A stretch of DNA of 5,090 nucleotides from Nitrososphaerales archaeon TH5895 (GCA_014523695.1 JAATVS010000633.1:1-5090); one strand, 5' to 3'; positions 1 through 5,090 are shown, counted from the first letter of the stretch. The notes: generated from the sequence alone by a model not told the origin. Numbers and translations are program-made.

Positions 1-891
1 CATGAAAACGACAATCAAAAATCCTGTTGGTATACTGACAATATTGGTCAAGTCGAGTGCATACATGCCGTAAATACCAGGAATAAGAGTTAGTGGTAGT
101 AGGATAGCTGTAAAGATTGTGAGAATCCTCATAGTATCATTTATTTGCATAGATATACTGGCCATATACAAGTCACGTGTAGAATTAATTGTGTCACGAA
201 ATGATTCTACTAATTCTATTAAATCATCAATATTGTCATGTGCAATCTGCAAATATATGATTTCATCTTTGTCTTGTTCCATGTGTGTGAGAAAATTCAT
301 AATTTCCCTTGTCTTCCAAAAATGCCTTCGCAATAATATAATCTGTCTTGTGAGAGTATCTAATTGCTCGAGGATTTTGTTTGTAGCTCTCTTCTTCAAT
401 GATCTCTGTCCGAAATCTGAAATAGCTAACTCAATTGACGTTAATAACAATTCATATCTACCAGTAATTTCTGTGAGTATGTTGTAATACAGCGCATCGA
501 TTGTTGCCTCCATTACCTTCGTGTTCTTTTGTTCAAAGAGTAACTTTACATTTGTCATCAAATCTATGTTTTCAGAATGGATTGTTATGAGCCATTCAGT
601 ACTATGAAAAAGGTAAATGCTTTCGGTAACCAAATTCTTAAATGTTTTGTAACTGATATCAAGAATAATAGTGAACTTGTGATTTTCTAAGACACGAACC
701 TGTGGTTTTTTGGATTTATGTATCAAAGTTTCAATTGCAGATTCATCCAGGTTATAGGTCTTTTTGATCTCGGAAATTTCTGTAGGAGAGGGATTCACAA
801 GATCTAACCACAATTTGAACCCCTTCTTAATATCCTCCATTGTGCCACCCTGTTTTACTTCGGTTCCATTATAAGCAAGAGCAGTCTGCAT
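1..891 (-). CDS. corA: CorA-family divalent metal transporter, C-terminus cut by window edge
   Basis: This is the N-terminal 297 codons of a CorA-type (2-TM-GxN) protein, a pentameric inner-membrane channel for Mg2+ or other divalent cations. The frame is open from an ATG at 891 to the left edge. Residues about 20-130 form the mixed cytosolic domain (starting near LWLDLVNPSP), and residues about 130-255 are the long charged helices that build the funnel. The first membrane helix lies at about 256-276 (RILTIFTAILLPLTLIPG) and is followed by YGMY at 274-277. The second helix is just beginning at the edge, so only some 20 residues should be missing. Family members carry GMN at this point; here Asn is replaced by Tyr, which puts the usual Mg2+ selectivity in doubt. 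M18 (838-840) is an alternative start. I prefer 891 because a TATA-like box sits about 35 bases upstream and there is no Shine-Dalgarno site. The family is clear; the substrate is not. Confidence 0.9.
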   Translation of the reverse strand, partial: MQTALAYNGTEVKQGGTMEDIKKGFKLWLDLVNPSPTEISEIKKTYNLDESAIETLIHKSKKPQVRVLENHKFTIILDISYKTFKNLVTESIYLFHSTEWLITIHSENIDLMTNVKLLFEQKNTKVMEATIDALYYNILTEITGRYELLLTSIELAISDFGQRSLKKRATNKILEQLDTLTRQIILLRRHFWKTREIMNFLTHMEQDKDEIIYLQIAHDNIDDLIELVESFRDTINSTRDLYMASISMQINDTMRILTIFTAILLPLTLIPGIYGMYALDLTNIVSIPTGFLIVVFM

Positions 892-921
892 TATCTACTT
901 TTGTTAAGTAACTCCAAAACC

Positions 922-929
922 TTAAAAAC
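922..929 (-). promoter_or_regulatory. Candidate TATA box for corA
   Basis: On the minus strand the sequence reads TTTTTAAG, centred about 35 bases before the corA ATG. With usual archaeal spacing (TATA centre about 26-27 bases before the start site), transcription would begin 7-8 bases ahead of the ATG, giving a very short leader. This agrees with the lack of a Shine-Dalgarno site. The box is only a fair match and the background is A+T-rich. Confidence 0.4.
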
Positions 930-1118
930 TGTTGGAAAGATATTTTCTAGTCGTTATTTAGGTTATTACCCATCTGTATTCTTGTTACATTATTGGATAA
1001 AAAGACCATGAGAACGAAGTATTCAGCCGGATTCAACTTAAACGTCTGTTATGCGCTACCACCGTAAAACCCCAATGATAGTCTTCGGCAGAACGCGTTG
1101 GATCATTTTAATAATTCG

Positions 1119-1143
1119 CCAAACCTCCCCAGGTCGGGTTTGG
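1119..1143. repeat. Inverted repeat with two alternative hairpins
   Basis: CCAAACC (1119-1125) and GGTTTGG (1137-1143) are perfect 7-base complements around an 11-base loop. A smaller hairpin, ACCT-CCCC-AGGT (1123-1134), overlaps the left arm, so the two cannot form together. The element lies about 60 bases beyond the lipid-kinase stop and about 230 bases upstream of corA. It could be a 3'-end or processing structure of the kinase transcript. There is no strong T-run after it on the minus strand, so terminator function is only a guess. Confidence 0.35.
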
Positions 1144-1194
1144 TCACTCTCTAGTTAACATAAAACTTCTAATTGACCGCTCATCCACATGCAT

Positions 1195-1221
1195 GCCCTA
1201 TCACATTTTTAAATTTAGGGC
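1195..1221 (-). repeat. Stem-loop spanning the lipid-kinase stop codon
   Basis: GCCCTA (1195-1200) and TAGGGC (1216-1221) are perfect 6-base complements separated by 15 bases that include the kinase TGA stop (1203-1201). In the minus-strand transcript this gives a hairpin whose loop holds the last four codons and the stop. It could influence termination or protect the 3' end, but no T-tract follows directly. A 6-base stem can arise by chance. Confidence 0.3.
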
Positions 1222-2355
1222 GTTTGAATGAACTTGAAATGTTGCGGGCAGAATTCCAATAGGTTCACCATCTATAACAACAGTAACATCTTTTTTTTCT
1301 TGCTCCACTGATTTCATAGAGACCTTTTTCGCCCTGGTATATAATATGTTATCATCATCGGTATAGTCGTTACTATCATTATTGCTATTATCGTCTTCTC
1401 CTCTCATTTTCAAAAATTCGTCCAACATTTTCAAGCTTCCTGAATTCTTCAGTATGACTATATCCAATAATCCATCTGCAATATGCGCCTTCGATGCTGC
1501 CATGAATCCTCCCCCAAGAAATCTACCGTTTGCTATAACAGCCATTGTCATCTTTGTAATAAGCTTCTTGCGTCCTTCATCGACAGAAAGCTCACAGACG
1601 TTACTGGAATATGTCGGTATTGTAGCAATCATGCTGGTAATTGTGGATAATATACGACTCTTTACAGTATCCCTAATCTTTTTTGATCTATCTATGATCT
1701 CTGCTCCTACTCCTATTTCAGCTGCATTCAGGAAAATTCGAGGAGAATCCAATTCTCCTACAATATTGCTGTCTCTCGTATAATTTTCCGAGATACGAGT
1801 AACAGCTGCGCTTATAACATCAATTTTTACCGGGTTCCCATTGACGAACCTCCGACAAGAATCCTCTAGTTGAGAAGGAAGTTCTAATGATTTGGCTAGA
1901 ACATTCCTTGTTCCACATGGCACTACAGCCATAAGCGCTTCAGGATTTACTGGTTCTAATATGTGCTGTACTTCGTCGTGGACTTTATTTGCATCGTTAT
2001 GATTGGATACTGTAATATACTTGTCTTTTCTGTCTTTTACGCGTTCTTCCTTTACAGTGCAGATGAAAAATCCATTTGCAACCTCATTTATCAATCCATC
2101 ACCTCCAATAGCAACAATATTCTTAAATCCGTTCTTCAGAAATCCTCTAGTCAAAATAGTACCATCTCCTGATTTCTTAGTAAATGCTACTTTTGGGCTC
2201 TCTCCGAGAATATTTTTTATTTGGGCATATAAAGTATCCCAGTTTTTTCCTGTCGCCCCACTGCAAGAACTTGGATTGACCACCAAGACCGTGTCTACAT
2301 TACTCTCACTATGGTTTTGATGAGACCCATCAGCCCTTCTGTCTGGCATATCCAT
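1201..2355 (-). CDS. Diacylglycerol kinase catalytic-domain lipid kinase (YegS/DgkB-like)
   Basis: This 384-residue protein belongs to the soluble lipid-kinase superfamily of YegS, DgkB and sphingosine kinases, which transfer a phosphate from ATP to a lipid hydroxyl, probably at the membrane face. Visible motifs in order are the N-terminal nucleotide strand VVNPSS (25-30), GGDG followed by INEV (84-92), PCGTRNVLAKSL (146-157), NAAEIGVGAEI (210-220), GGGF (281-284), DGLLDIVIL (294-302) and DGEP (362-365). The family is therefore secure and the catalytic core looks intact. Two additions make it longer than the roughly 300-residue bacterial relatives: a charged insertion at about 98-136 and an Asp/Asn-rich stretch at about 320-337. 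The ATG at 2355 is followed by a second Met two codons later; neither has a Shine-Dalgarno site. The lipid substrate cannot be read from the sequence; in an archaeon it could be an ether lipid or an imported lipid. The neighbours give no functional clue. Confidence 0.92.
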   Translation of the reverse strand: MDMPDRRADGSHQNHSESNVDTVLVVNPSSCSGATGKNWDTLYAQIKNILGESPKVAFTKKSGDGTILTRGFLKNGFKNIVAIGGDGLINEVANGFFICTVKEERVKDRKDKYITVSNHNDANKVHDEVQHILEPVNPEALMAVVPCGTRNVLAKSLELPSQLEDSCRRFVNGNPVKIDVISAAVTRISENYTRDSNIVGELDSPRIFLNAAEIGVGAEIIDRSKKIRDTVKSRILSTITSMIATIPTYSSNVCELSVDEGRKKLITKMTMAVIANGRFLGGGFMAASKAHIADGLLDIVILKNSGSLKMLDEFLKMRGEDDNSNNDSNDYTDDDNILYTRAKKVSMKSVEQEKKDVTVVIDGEPIGILPATFQVHSNALNLKM

Positions 2356-2391
2356 AGGGTATAGGAACAGGCCCTACTTTTAGGATTTCTA

Positions 2392-2402
2392 GGATATTTA
2401 CG
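2392..2402 (-). promoter_or_regulatory. Candidate TATA box for the lipid-kinase gene
   Basis: The minus strand reads CGTAAATATCC, centred about 42 bases before the ATG at 2355. Usual archaeal spacing would place the transcript start near 2370, leaving a leader of about 15 bases without a Shine-Dalgarno site. A weaker A-rich alternative (CCTAAAAGTA) lies about 25 bases before the ATG and would fit a leaderless start. I cannot choose between them with confidence. Confidence 0.3.
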
Positions 2403-2492
2403 ATTGTAGTTGGTGTTTCTGCAGCCGTCCTTGATAAACCTCAACATTCTACTAATCGCAATGAACCATAATACTCATTTATCATCTGCTTG

Positions 2493-2592
2493 CGAAATCG
2501 GAAATTTCCTGTTTCTCAGAATGGATAGGTCTAAGGTTGGATCAGGAGTCTAAGGACGCATTTGACTCTGAGATCATGTTTTACCGATTTCG
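2493..2592. repeat. Nested inverted repeats, possible structured RNA
   Basis: CGAAATCGG (2493-2501) and CCGATTTCG (2584-2592) are perfect 9-base complements. Inside them CTCAGA (2515-2520) pairs with TCTGAG (2567-2572), so the two stems nest with similar spacers of 13 and 11 bases. A GAGTC/GACTC hairpin (2546-2550 with 2564-2568) competes with the inner stem. GTCTAAGG occurs twice inside (2529-2536 and 2548-2555). The layout could fold as an elongated RNA of about 100 nt or serve as DNA operator arms. It matches no RNA family that I recognise. Confidence 0.3.
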
Positions 2593-2608
2593 AATGTGGC
2601 AAGCTGAG

Positions 2609-2621
2609 GAACATGTTGTTC
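2609..2621. repeat. Short inverted repeat upstream of the membrane-protein promoter
   Basis: GAACA (2609-2613) and TGTTC (2617-2621) form a perfect inverted repeat around TGT. It ends about 40 bases upstream of the TATA box at 2660-2669, a position where an archaeal activator could bind. The evidence is only symmetry and position. Confidence 0.2.
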
Positions 2622-2659
2622 TATATTACTATCTTGTCATGTCCAGAGCCAATTGAAGC

Positions 2660-2669
2660 TATATAAATA
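2660..2669 (+). promoter_or_regulatory. TATA box of the membrane-protein gene
   Basis: TATATAAATA is the best archaeal TATA match in the window. A purine-containing stretch (TTGAAGC) just before it could be the TFB recognition element. Usual spacing predicts a transcript start near 2690. That gives a leader of about 27 bases to the ATG at 2717, or a leaderless transcript if translation began near 2689. Either way it places the gene start far upstream of the ATG at 2968. Confidence 0.55.
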
Positions 2670-2716
2670 TTAAAAGATATTAATTACTATAACAGGAACA
2701 ACGATACGTAAAACAA

Positions 2717-3342
2717 ATGATTCTCGTGGTAGAGATAAAGATGTCTCTAAATTCGATCATGTTCGTAGACAACTAGGCGCACGAAGGATAGAATTTATCG
2801 CTGCTGCAGTTATAGGAATAGTTTTTGCTGTATGTTTTGCTCATCTAGAGTACTACTTTATTAAAGATCCGGCCTTACAAATCTCAAATAATCAGGACGG
2901 CAACATCATAGTCACGTCAGAGAAAGACTCTGACCACAGTAGAGAGGCAGAGCCGATCCTAGGCAACATGTATCAATACCATTTATTCCCAATGTTCTTC
3001 ATTTTTGTTCTAATTAGTTTTGCGGCGCTCATCGACGATATGACTTTGAAGGTGTTTGGAAGGAACAAAAGAAGTAAGGCACTTTTTCTTGGTTTTGCCA
3101 CTCTGATAACGGCAATAGTGGTCGAAGATTTTGCTTGGTTTGTAAATAGATGGTTAGTCCCTCTAGAGTCAGATCCAAAAGGAGGTCAACTAATGCAGTA
3201 CTCAGATTGGACATCAAAGCATATTGGAGCTATCAATGCAGGTAATTTCGTTATACCAGTTTGGTATTTATTTGCAATAGGTTTAGCTTCCATCGCATAT
3301 TATGCGGCCTTCAGAAGGCATGACAAATGGGATTATGAGTAA
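2717..3342 (+). CDS. Four-helix membrane protein of unknown function, start disrupted
   Basis: I do not recognise the family. The reading frame that ends in TAA at 3340 has no stop back to 2674, but its first in-frame ATG is at 2968. The upstream part is clearly protein-like: a charged start (SRGRDKDVSKFDHVRRQ), a membrane helix (about residues 25-48 of a 208-residue reconstruction), then a polar loop. Further helices follow at about 88-106, 122-144 and 178-199, and the tail is basic. Likely start: the ATG at 2717, about 27 bases after the predicted transcript start, but it is one base out of frame. One missing base between 2719 and 2722 would join it to the frame. A non-ATG start such as ATA at 2689 is the alternative. 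Charged or His residues in or beside the helices (H43, E45, H89, D107, D108, E137, D138, H169) could bind a metal or cofactor, which is speculation. The gene stands alone, convergent with ligD. Confidence 0.7.
2730..2762 (+). repeat. Repeat copy A, inside the 5' end of the membrane-protein gene
   Basis: TAGAGATAAAGATG (2730-2743) and ATTCGATCATGT (2751-2762) recur in the same order just after the gene's stop codon, at 3349-3362 and 3378-3389. The first block matches at 13 of 14 bases and the second at 12 of 12. Here the blocks are separated by 7 bases; in the downstream copy they are separated by 15. This copy encodes RDKDVSKFDHV of the membrane protein. Confidence 0.6.
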
Positions 3343-3389
3343 GGCATCTAGGGATAAAGATGATGGCCACGTTTAGTATTCGATCATGT
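3335..3389 (+). pseudogene. Possible 5' remnant of a duplicated membrane-protein gene
   Basis: An ATG at 3335 overlaps the end of the membrane-protein gene and opens a 13-codon frame, MSKASRDKDDGHV, ending in TAG at 3374. It resembles the start of the membrane protein (SRGRDKDVSKFDHV), and a second matching block encoding FDHV follows in another frame. The distance from ATG to the shared GATAAAGATG is 18 bases here and 17 in the full gene. This could be the decayed beginning of a tandem copy, with nothing recognisable left after 3389. The fragment is short, so this reading is tentative. Confidence 0.3.
3349..3389 (+). repeat. Repeat copy B, downstream of the membrane-protein gene
   Basis: This is the second copy of the two-block repeat, with TAGGGATAAAGATG at 3349-3362 and ATTCGATCATGT at 3378-3389. 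The 8-base difference in spacing from copy A is not a multiple of three, so the copy cannot keep a single protein frame through both blocks. It lies between the stop of the membrane-protein gene and the end of ligD. Confidence 0.6.
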
Positions 3390-3441
3390 CACCCAGGTAT
3401 TTGTAATTCGGAACTAAAAATTGTACTGTATATTACAAAAT

Positions 3442-3455
3442 TTGCATGAATGCAA
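3442..3455 (-). terminator. Hairpin in the convergent gap, possible ligD terminator
   Basis: TTGCATGAATGCAA forms a 5-base stem with a 4-base loop (TTGCA/TGCAA). On the minus strand it lies about 40 bases after the ligD stop and is followed by ATTTTG, with a further TTTTTAG about 25 bases on. Archaeal termination depends mainly on T-rich tracts, so the T-runs matter more than the short hairpin. On the plus strand no T-run follows it. Confidence 0.3.
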
Positions 3456-3495
3456 GGGTTCCTCCTCTGGCAATTTAAATTAAGGTGCTACTCGT

Positions 3496-5090
3496 CTAAA
3501 TGGTTTCTAACATTTTAGCCAAGTCCTGTCTTCCTTCAAGGATATTAGACCAGGACGACAGGGAATTTCTAATATCTCTCTTCTCAGATATTTTATCTGG
3601 AACATTTAATATTGTAAAATCTGTCGGTAGAATTTGATCTAGTACATCCCACTTAAGTGGCATAGAAATGGTGGCGCGTTCGGTAGGCCTCGCCGAAAAG
3701 ACGGATGCAAGTGTCTTTCCTTTCGCATTTTGATTATGATCAAAGAAAATTTTACCTCGCCTTTTGGATGTATTCCAATCCATTGTAATCTTCTCAGAGT
3801 GTTCGCTAACCAACGTTCTTCCGATGATTTCAGCGAATTTTTTTGCTTGATCATATTTGTAATCCGCAGAAACGGGTACAAAAATGTGAATTCCCGTTTT
3901 ACCTGAGGTTTTGATGTAAGATTTGATATTCAGTTTATCAAAAATTTCACATTTTAGGAGCTGAGCCACTTCGACCGTTTTCATGAACGCTTTACGGTTG
4001 TACTCCGGTTCCTGGGAAGCACTCGTTTCTAATCCAGAGTAAATATATGGATCTAAATCAAAGACAATGAAATCTGGATGATTGAGGCCACAGTTTTCTT
4101 CATCCAGTGCAGTAGAATCCTTTAAATAGACTTCATAATCAACAACTCTACTATACCATGGATGTATTTCTATACAGCCAAGATTTGCTAACCAGAGTAG
4201 TGTTTCCTTGTTATTACAGATCAAATAGTTAGTCATTCTCCTTGAAGATTCGGAATAAAGCTTCACTGAATCTACAAATTCAGGTTTTTCCATATCCCAA
4301 TTTTTTTGATAAAAGTGTTTACCCATAATTCCGTCAGGATATCTGCTTAAGGATAATGGTCTGTCTTTAAGAAACGGGAGCAGGTAGTCACTTATTTTGT
4401 CATAATATCTTATCAAGTCTCCTTTAGTTATCTCAGGGCGAAATCGACTTTTCGGCCAAAATACCTTGTCTAGGTTAGAAAAGGTGTTCTCTATTCTTTT
4501 GGGTCTTGCTGTATTTGAGGTATCAGGAAATAACGACTCTGACGGTGGTCGCGCGGAAGCCGGCTCCAAAGATGACGCTGATGATGGGATAGCCAGCTCT
4601 TTGGAATTTTGCTGTTTTACATTCGAGAGCTGGTCCACATACACAGTTTTTTCAAGTGTGCATTCTTGAGGCTTCTTGTCATCTCTAATCCTTAAAAATA
4701 TGGGAGCTCTCATAATCTTGTCCTTTGTCCATCCATCAAACTTAACTTCGACTACTAGTTCCGGCCGTACCCATACTGGATCCCTATTAGTATATGGTAT
4801 GTAACTAACAGGAATTTCATCAGTCTTTATTTCTTGTAATTCGTTGAAAATCTGAACAATTTGTGGGAAGTCAAACCCACTTCCAGAGTGTCCAACGAAG
4901 ACAAGTTCTCTATCGAATGCAGCTAGCAGCAAGGATCCAAAATAGCCCTTTCTATTACCTTCCCCTCTCGTGTATCCAATCACCACACAGTCCTGAGTCT
5001 GGATATTCTTGATCTTTAACCAGTCAATACTTCTTGCTCCTTGCAAATACTTGCTATGTCTATTCTTTGCAATGATCCCTTCGAGCTTGA
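3496..5090 (-). CDS. ligD: LigD: ATP-dependent DNA ligase fused to a primase-polymerase, N-terminus cut by window edge
   Basis: The visible 530 residues are the C-terminal part of a bacterial-type LigD, the repair enzyme that processes and seals double-strand breaks with Ku in non-homologous end joining. Counting from the first full codon (5088): ligase motif IV EGIIAK (3-8) and motif V WLKIKN (23-28) end the nucleotidyltransferase core. The OB-fold follows at about 30-140 with WVRPELVVEV (106-115) and RDDK (135-138). A Ser/Pro/Ala-rich linker spans about 150-204. The primase-polymerase domain runs from about 205 to the end, with RPLSLSRYPDG, IEIHPW, the metal-binding FDLDP (D344, D346), SGKTGIH (395-401) and FFDHNQN (candidate third acid, D450). 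The order Lig-Pol resembles Bacillus, or the end of Pseudomonas PE-Lig-Pol, and differs from mycobacterial Pol-PE-Lig. The frame runs off the right edge, so the lysine active-site motif and any phosphoesterase domain are unseen. The TTG at 5046 is an internal Leu codon. Confidence 0.95.
   Translation of the reverse strand, partial: KLEGIIAKNRHSKYLQGARSIDWLKIKNIQTQDCVVIGYTRGEGNRKGYFGSLLLAAFDRELVFVGHSGSGFDFPQIVQIFNELQEIKTDEIPVSYIPYTNRDPVWVRPELVVEVKFDGWTKDKIMRAPIFLRIRDDKKPQECTLEKTVYVDQLSNVKQQNSKELAIPSSASSLEPASARPPSESLFPDTSNTARPKRIENTFSNLDKVFWPKSRFRPEITKGDLIRYYDKISDYLLPFLKDRPLSLSRYPDGIMGKHFYQKNWDMEKPEFVDSVKLYSESSRRMTNYLICNNKETLLWLANLGCIEIHPWYSRVVDYEVYLKDSTALDEENCGLNHPDFIVFDLDPYIYSGLETSASQEPEYNRKAFMKTVEVAQLLKCEIFDKLNIKSYIKTSGKTGIHIFVPVSADYKYDQAKKFAEIIGRTLVSEHSEKITMDWNTSKRRGKIFFDHNQNAKGKTLASVFSARPTERATISMPLKWDVLDQILPTDFTILNVPDKISEKRDIRNSLSSWSNILEGRQDLAKMLETI

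Larger units (their letters stand above)
892..1200. other. Intergenic gap without a convincing gene
   Basis: This 309-base stretch separates the 3' end of the lipid-kinase gene from the start of corA; both genes are on the minus strand. It holds the corA TATA-like box and several short inverted repeats: CCAAACC/GGTTTGG at 1119-1143, the palindrome AACGCGTT at 1092-1099, CATGCATG at 1188-1195, and half of the stem that spans the kinase stop codon. I checked for tRNA-like arms on both strands and found none that form a full cloverleaf. The longest plus-strand ATG frame (1008-1067) encodes only 19 residues. Confidence 0.6.
2356..2716. other. Divergent intergenic region
   Basis: This region of about 360 bases lies between the divergently transcribed lipid-kinase and membrane-protein genes. 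It must hold both promoters, and candidate TATA boxes are visible near each end. The middle carries a nested inverted repeat (2493-2592) and a short GAACA/TGTTC inverted repeat (2609-2621). I found no tRNA and no credible coding frame in it apart from the run-in to the membrane-protein frame. Confidence 0.6.

Noticed and set aside
119..487. A plus-strand open frame of 122 codons opposite corA
   Set aside because: It is antisense to a well-supported CorA frame, has a Ser/Cys/Ile-rich translation typical of a shadow frame, and has no recognisable domain.
1020..1100. A minus-strand tRNA-like stretch (GGTGGTAGCGC followed by GAATCCGGC)
   Set aside because: The fragments look like a D-arm and half of a T-arm, but there is no matching T-stem 5' strand, no anticodon stem with a 7-base loop, and no acceptor pairing.
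1008..1155. A plus-strand frame starting MRTKYSAGFNLN that stays mostly open for 48 codons with one internal TAA
   Set aside because: The first stop comes after only 19 residues, there is no promoter or Shine-Dalgarno site, and the translation resembles nothing I recognise. It is most likely chance in a gap.
1382..2320. Plus-strand open frames opposite the lipid kinase
   Set aside because: They overlap a complete kinase with all family motifs on the other strand, and their translations show no domain.
2540..2600. A plus-strand tRNA-like stretch with TTCGAAT, as in a T-loop
   Set aside because: The bases flanking TTCGAAT do not form a 5-base T-stem, and the preceding candidate anticodon arm has an 8-base loop with only three pairs.
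2968..3342. A 124-residue membrane protein starting at the ATG at 2968
   Set aside because: The frame is open and protein-like for about 250 bases upstream, including a membrane helix, and the only good TATA box lies some 300 bases before this ATG.
5044..5046. TTG as the start codon of ligD
   Set aside because: The frame continues upstream to the window edge through EGIIAK, the conserved ligase motif IV, so this TTG is an internal Leu codon and the gene is truncated by the window.

Overview
The window looks like a piece of an archaeal chromosome, most likely from the ammonia-oxidising Nitrososphaeria (Thaumarchaeota). The A+T-rich composition with loosely packed genes would suit a Nitrosocosmicus-like genome. 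The evidence is indirect. No gene has a recognisable Shine-Dalgarno site, and TATA-like boxes lie at distances that would give short-leader or near-leaderless transcripts. The protein set also fits: a CorA-family transporter, a YegS/DAGK-type lipid kinase, and a LigD-type ligase-polymerase. The organism assignment is an inference; no rRNA or other taxonomic marker is present.

Layout from left to right. (1) Positions 1-891, minus strand: the N-terminal 297 codons of a CorA-family divalent-cation transporter, cut by the left edge. Its signature motif reads GMY instead of GMN. (2) 892-1200: a gap with a TATA-like promoter for corA and some small inverted repeats, but no convincing gene. (3) 1201-2355, minus strand: a complete diacylglycerol-kinase-family lipid kinase with two hydrophilic insertions. 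(4) 2356-2716: a gap between divergent genes, with a good TATA box for the next gene and a nested inverted repeat of about 100 nt. (5) About 2717-3342, plus strand: a four-helix membrane protein of unknown function. Its open frame extends about 250 bases upstream of its first in-frame ATG, and its natural ATG at 2717 is out of frame by one base. (6) 3343-3495: a convergent gap that carries a partial repeat of the 5' end of the membrane-protein gene, then a short hairpin. (7) 3496-5090, minus strand: the C-terminal 530 residues of a LigD protein (end of the ligase core, OB fold, and the primase-polymerase domain), cut by the right edge.

The genes do not form an obvious operon or pathway. corA and the lipid kinase share a strand but are about 300 bases apart, with a candidate promoter between them. 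The two most useful observations are the broken or unusual start of the membrane-protein gene together with the matching 5'-end remnant just past its stop codon, and the Lig-Pol fusion, a bacterial-style NHEJ protein in what appears to be an archaeon. I did not find a clearly new multi-gene system here.
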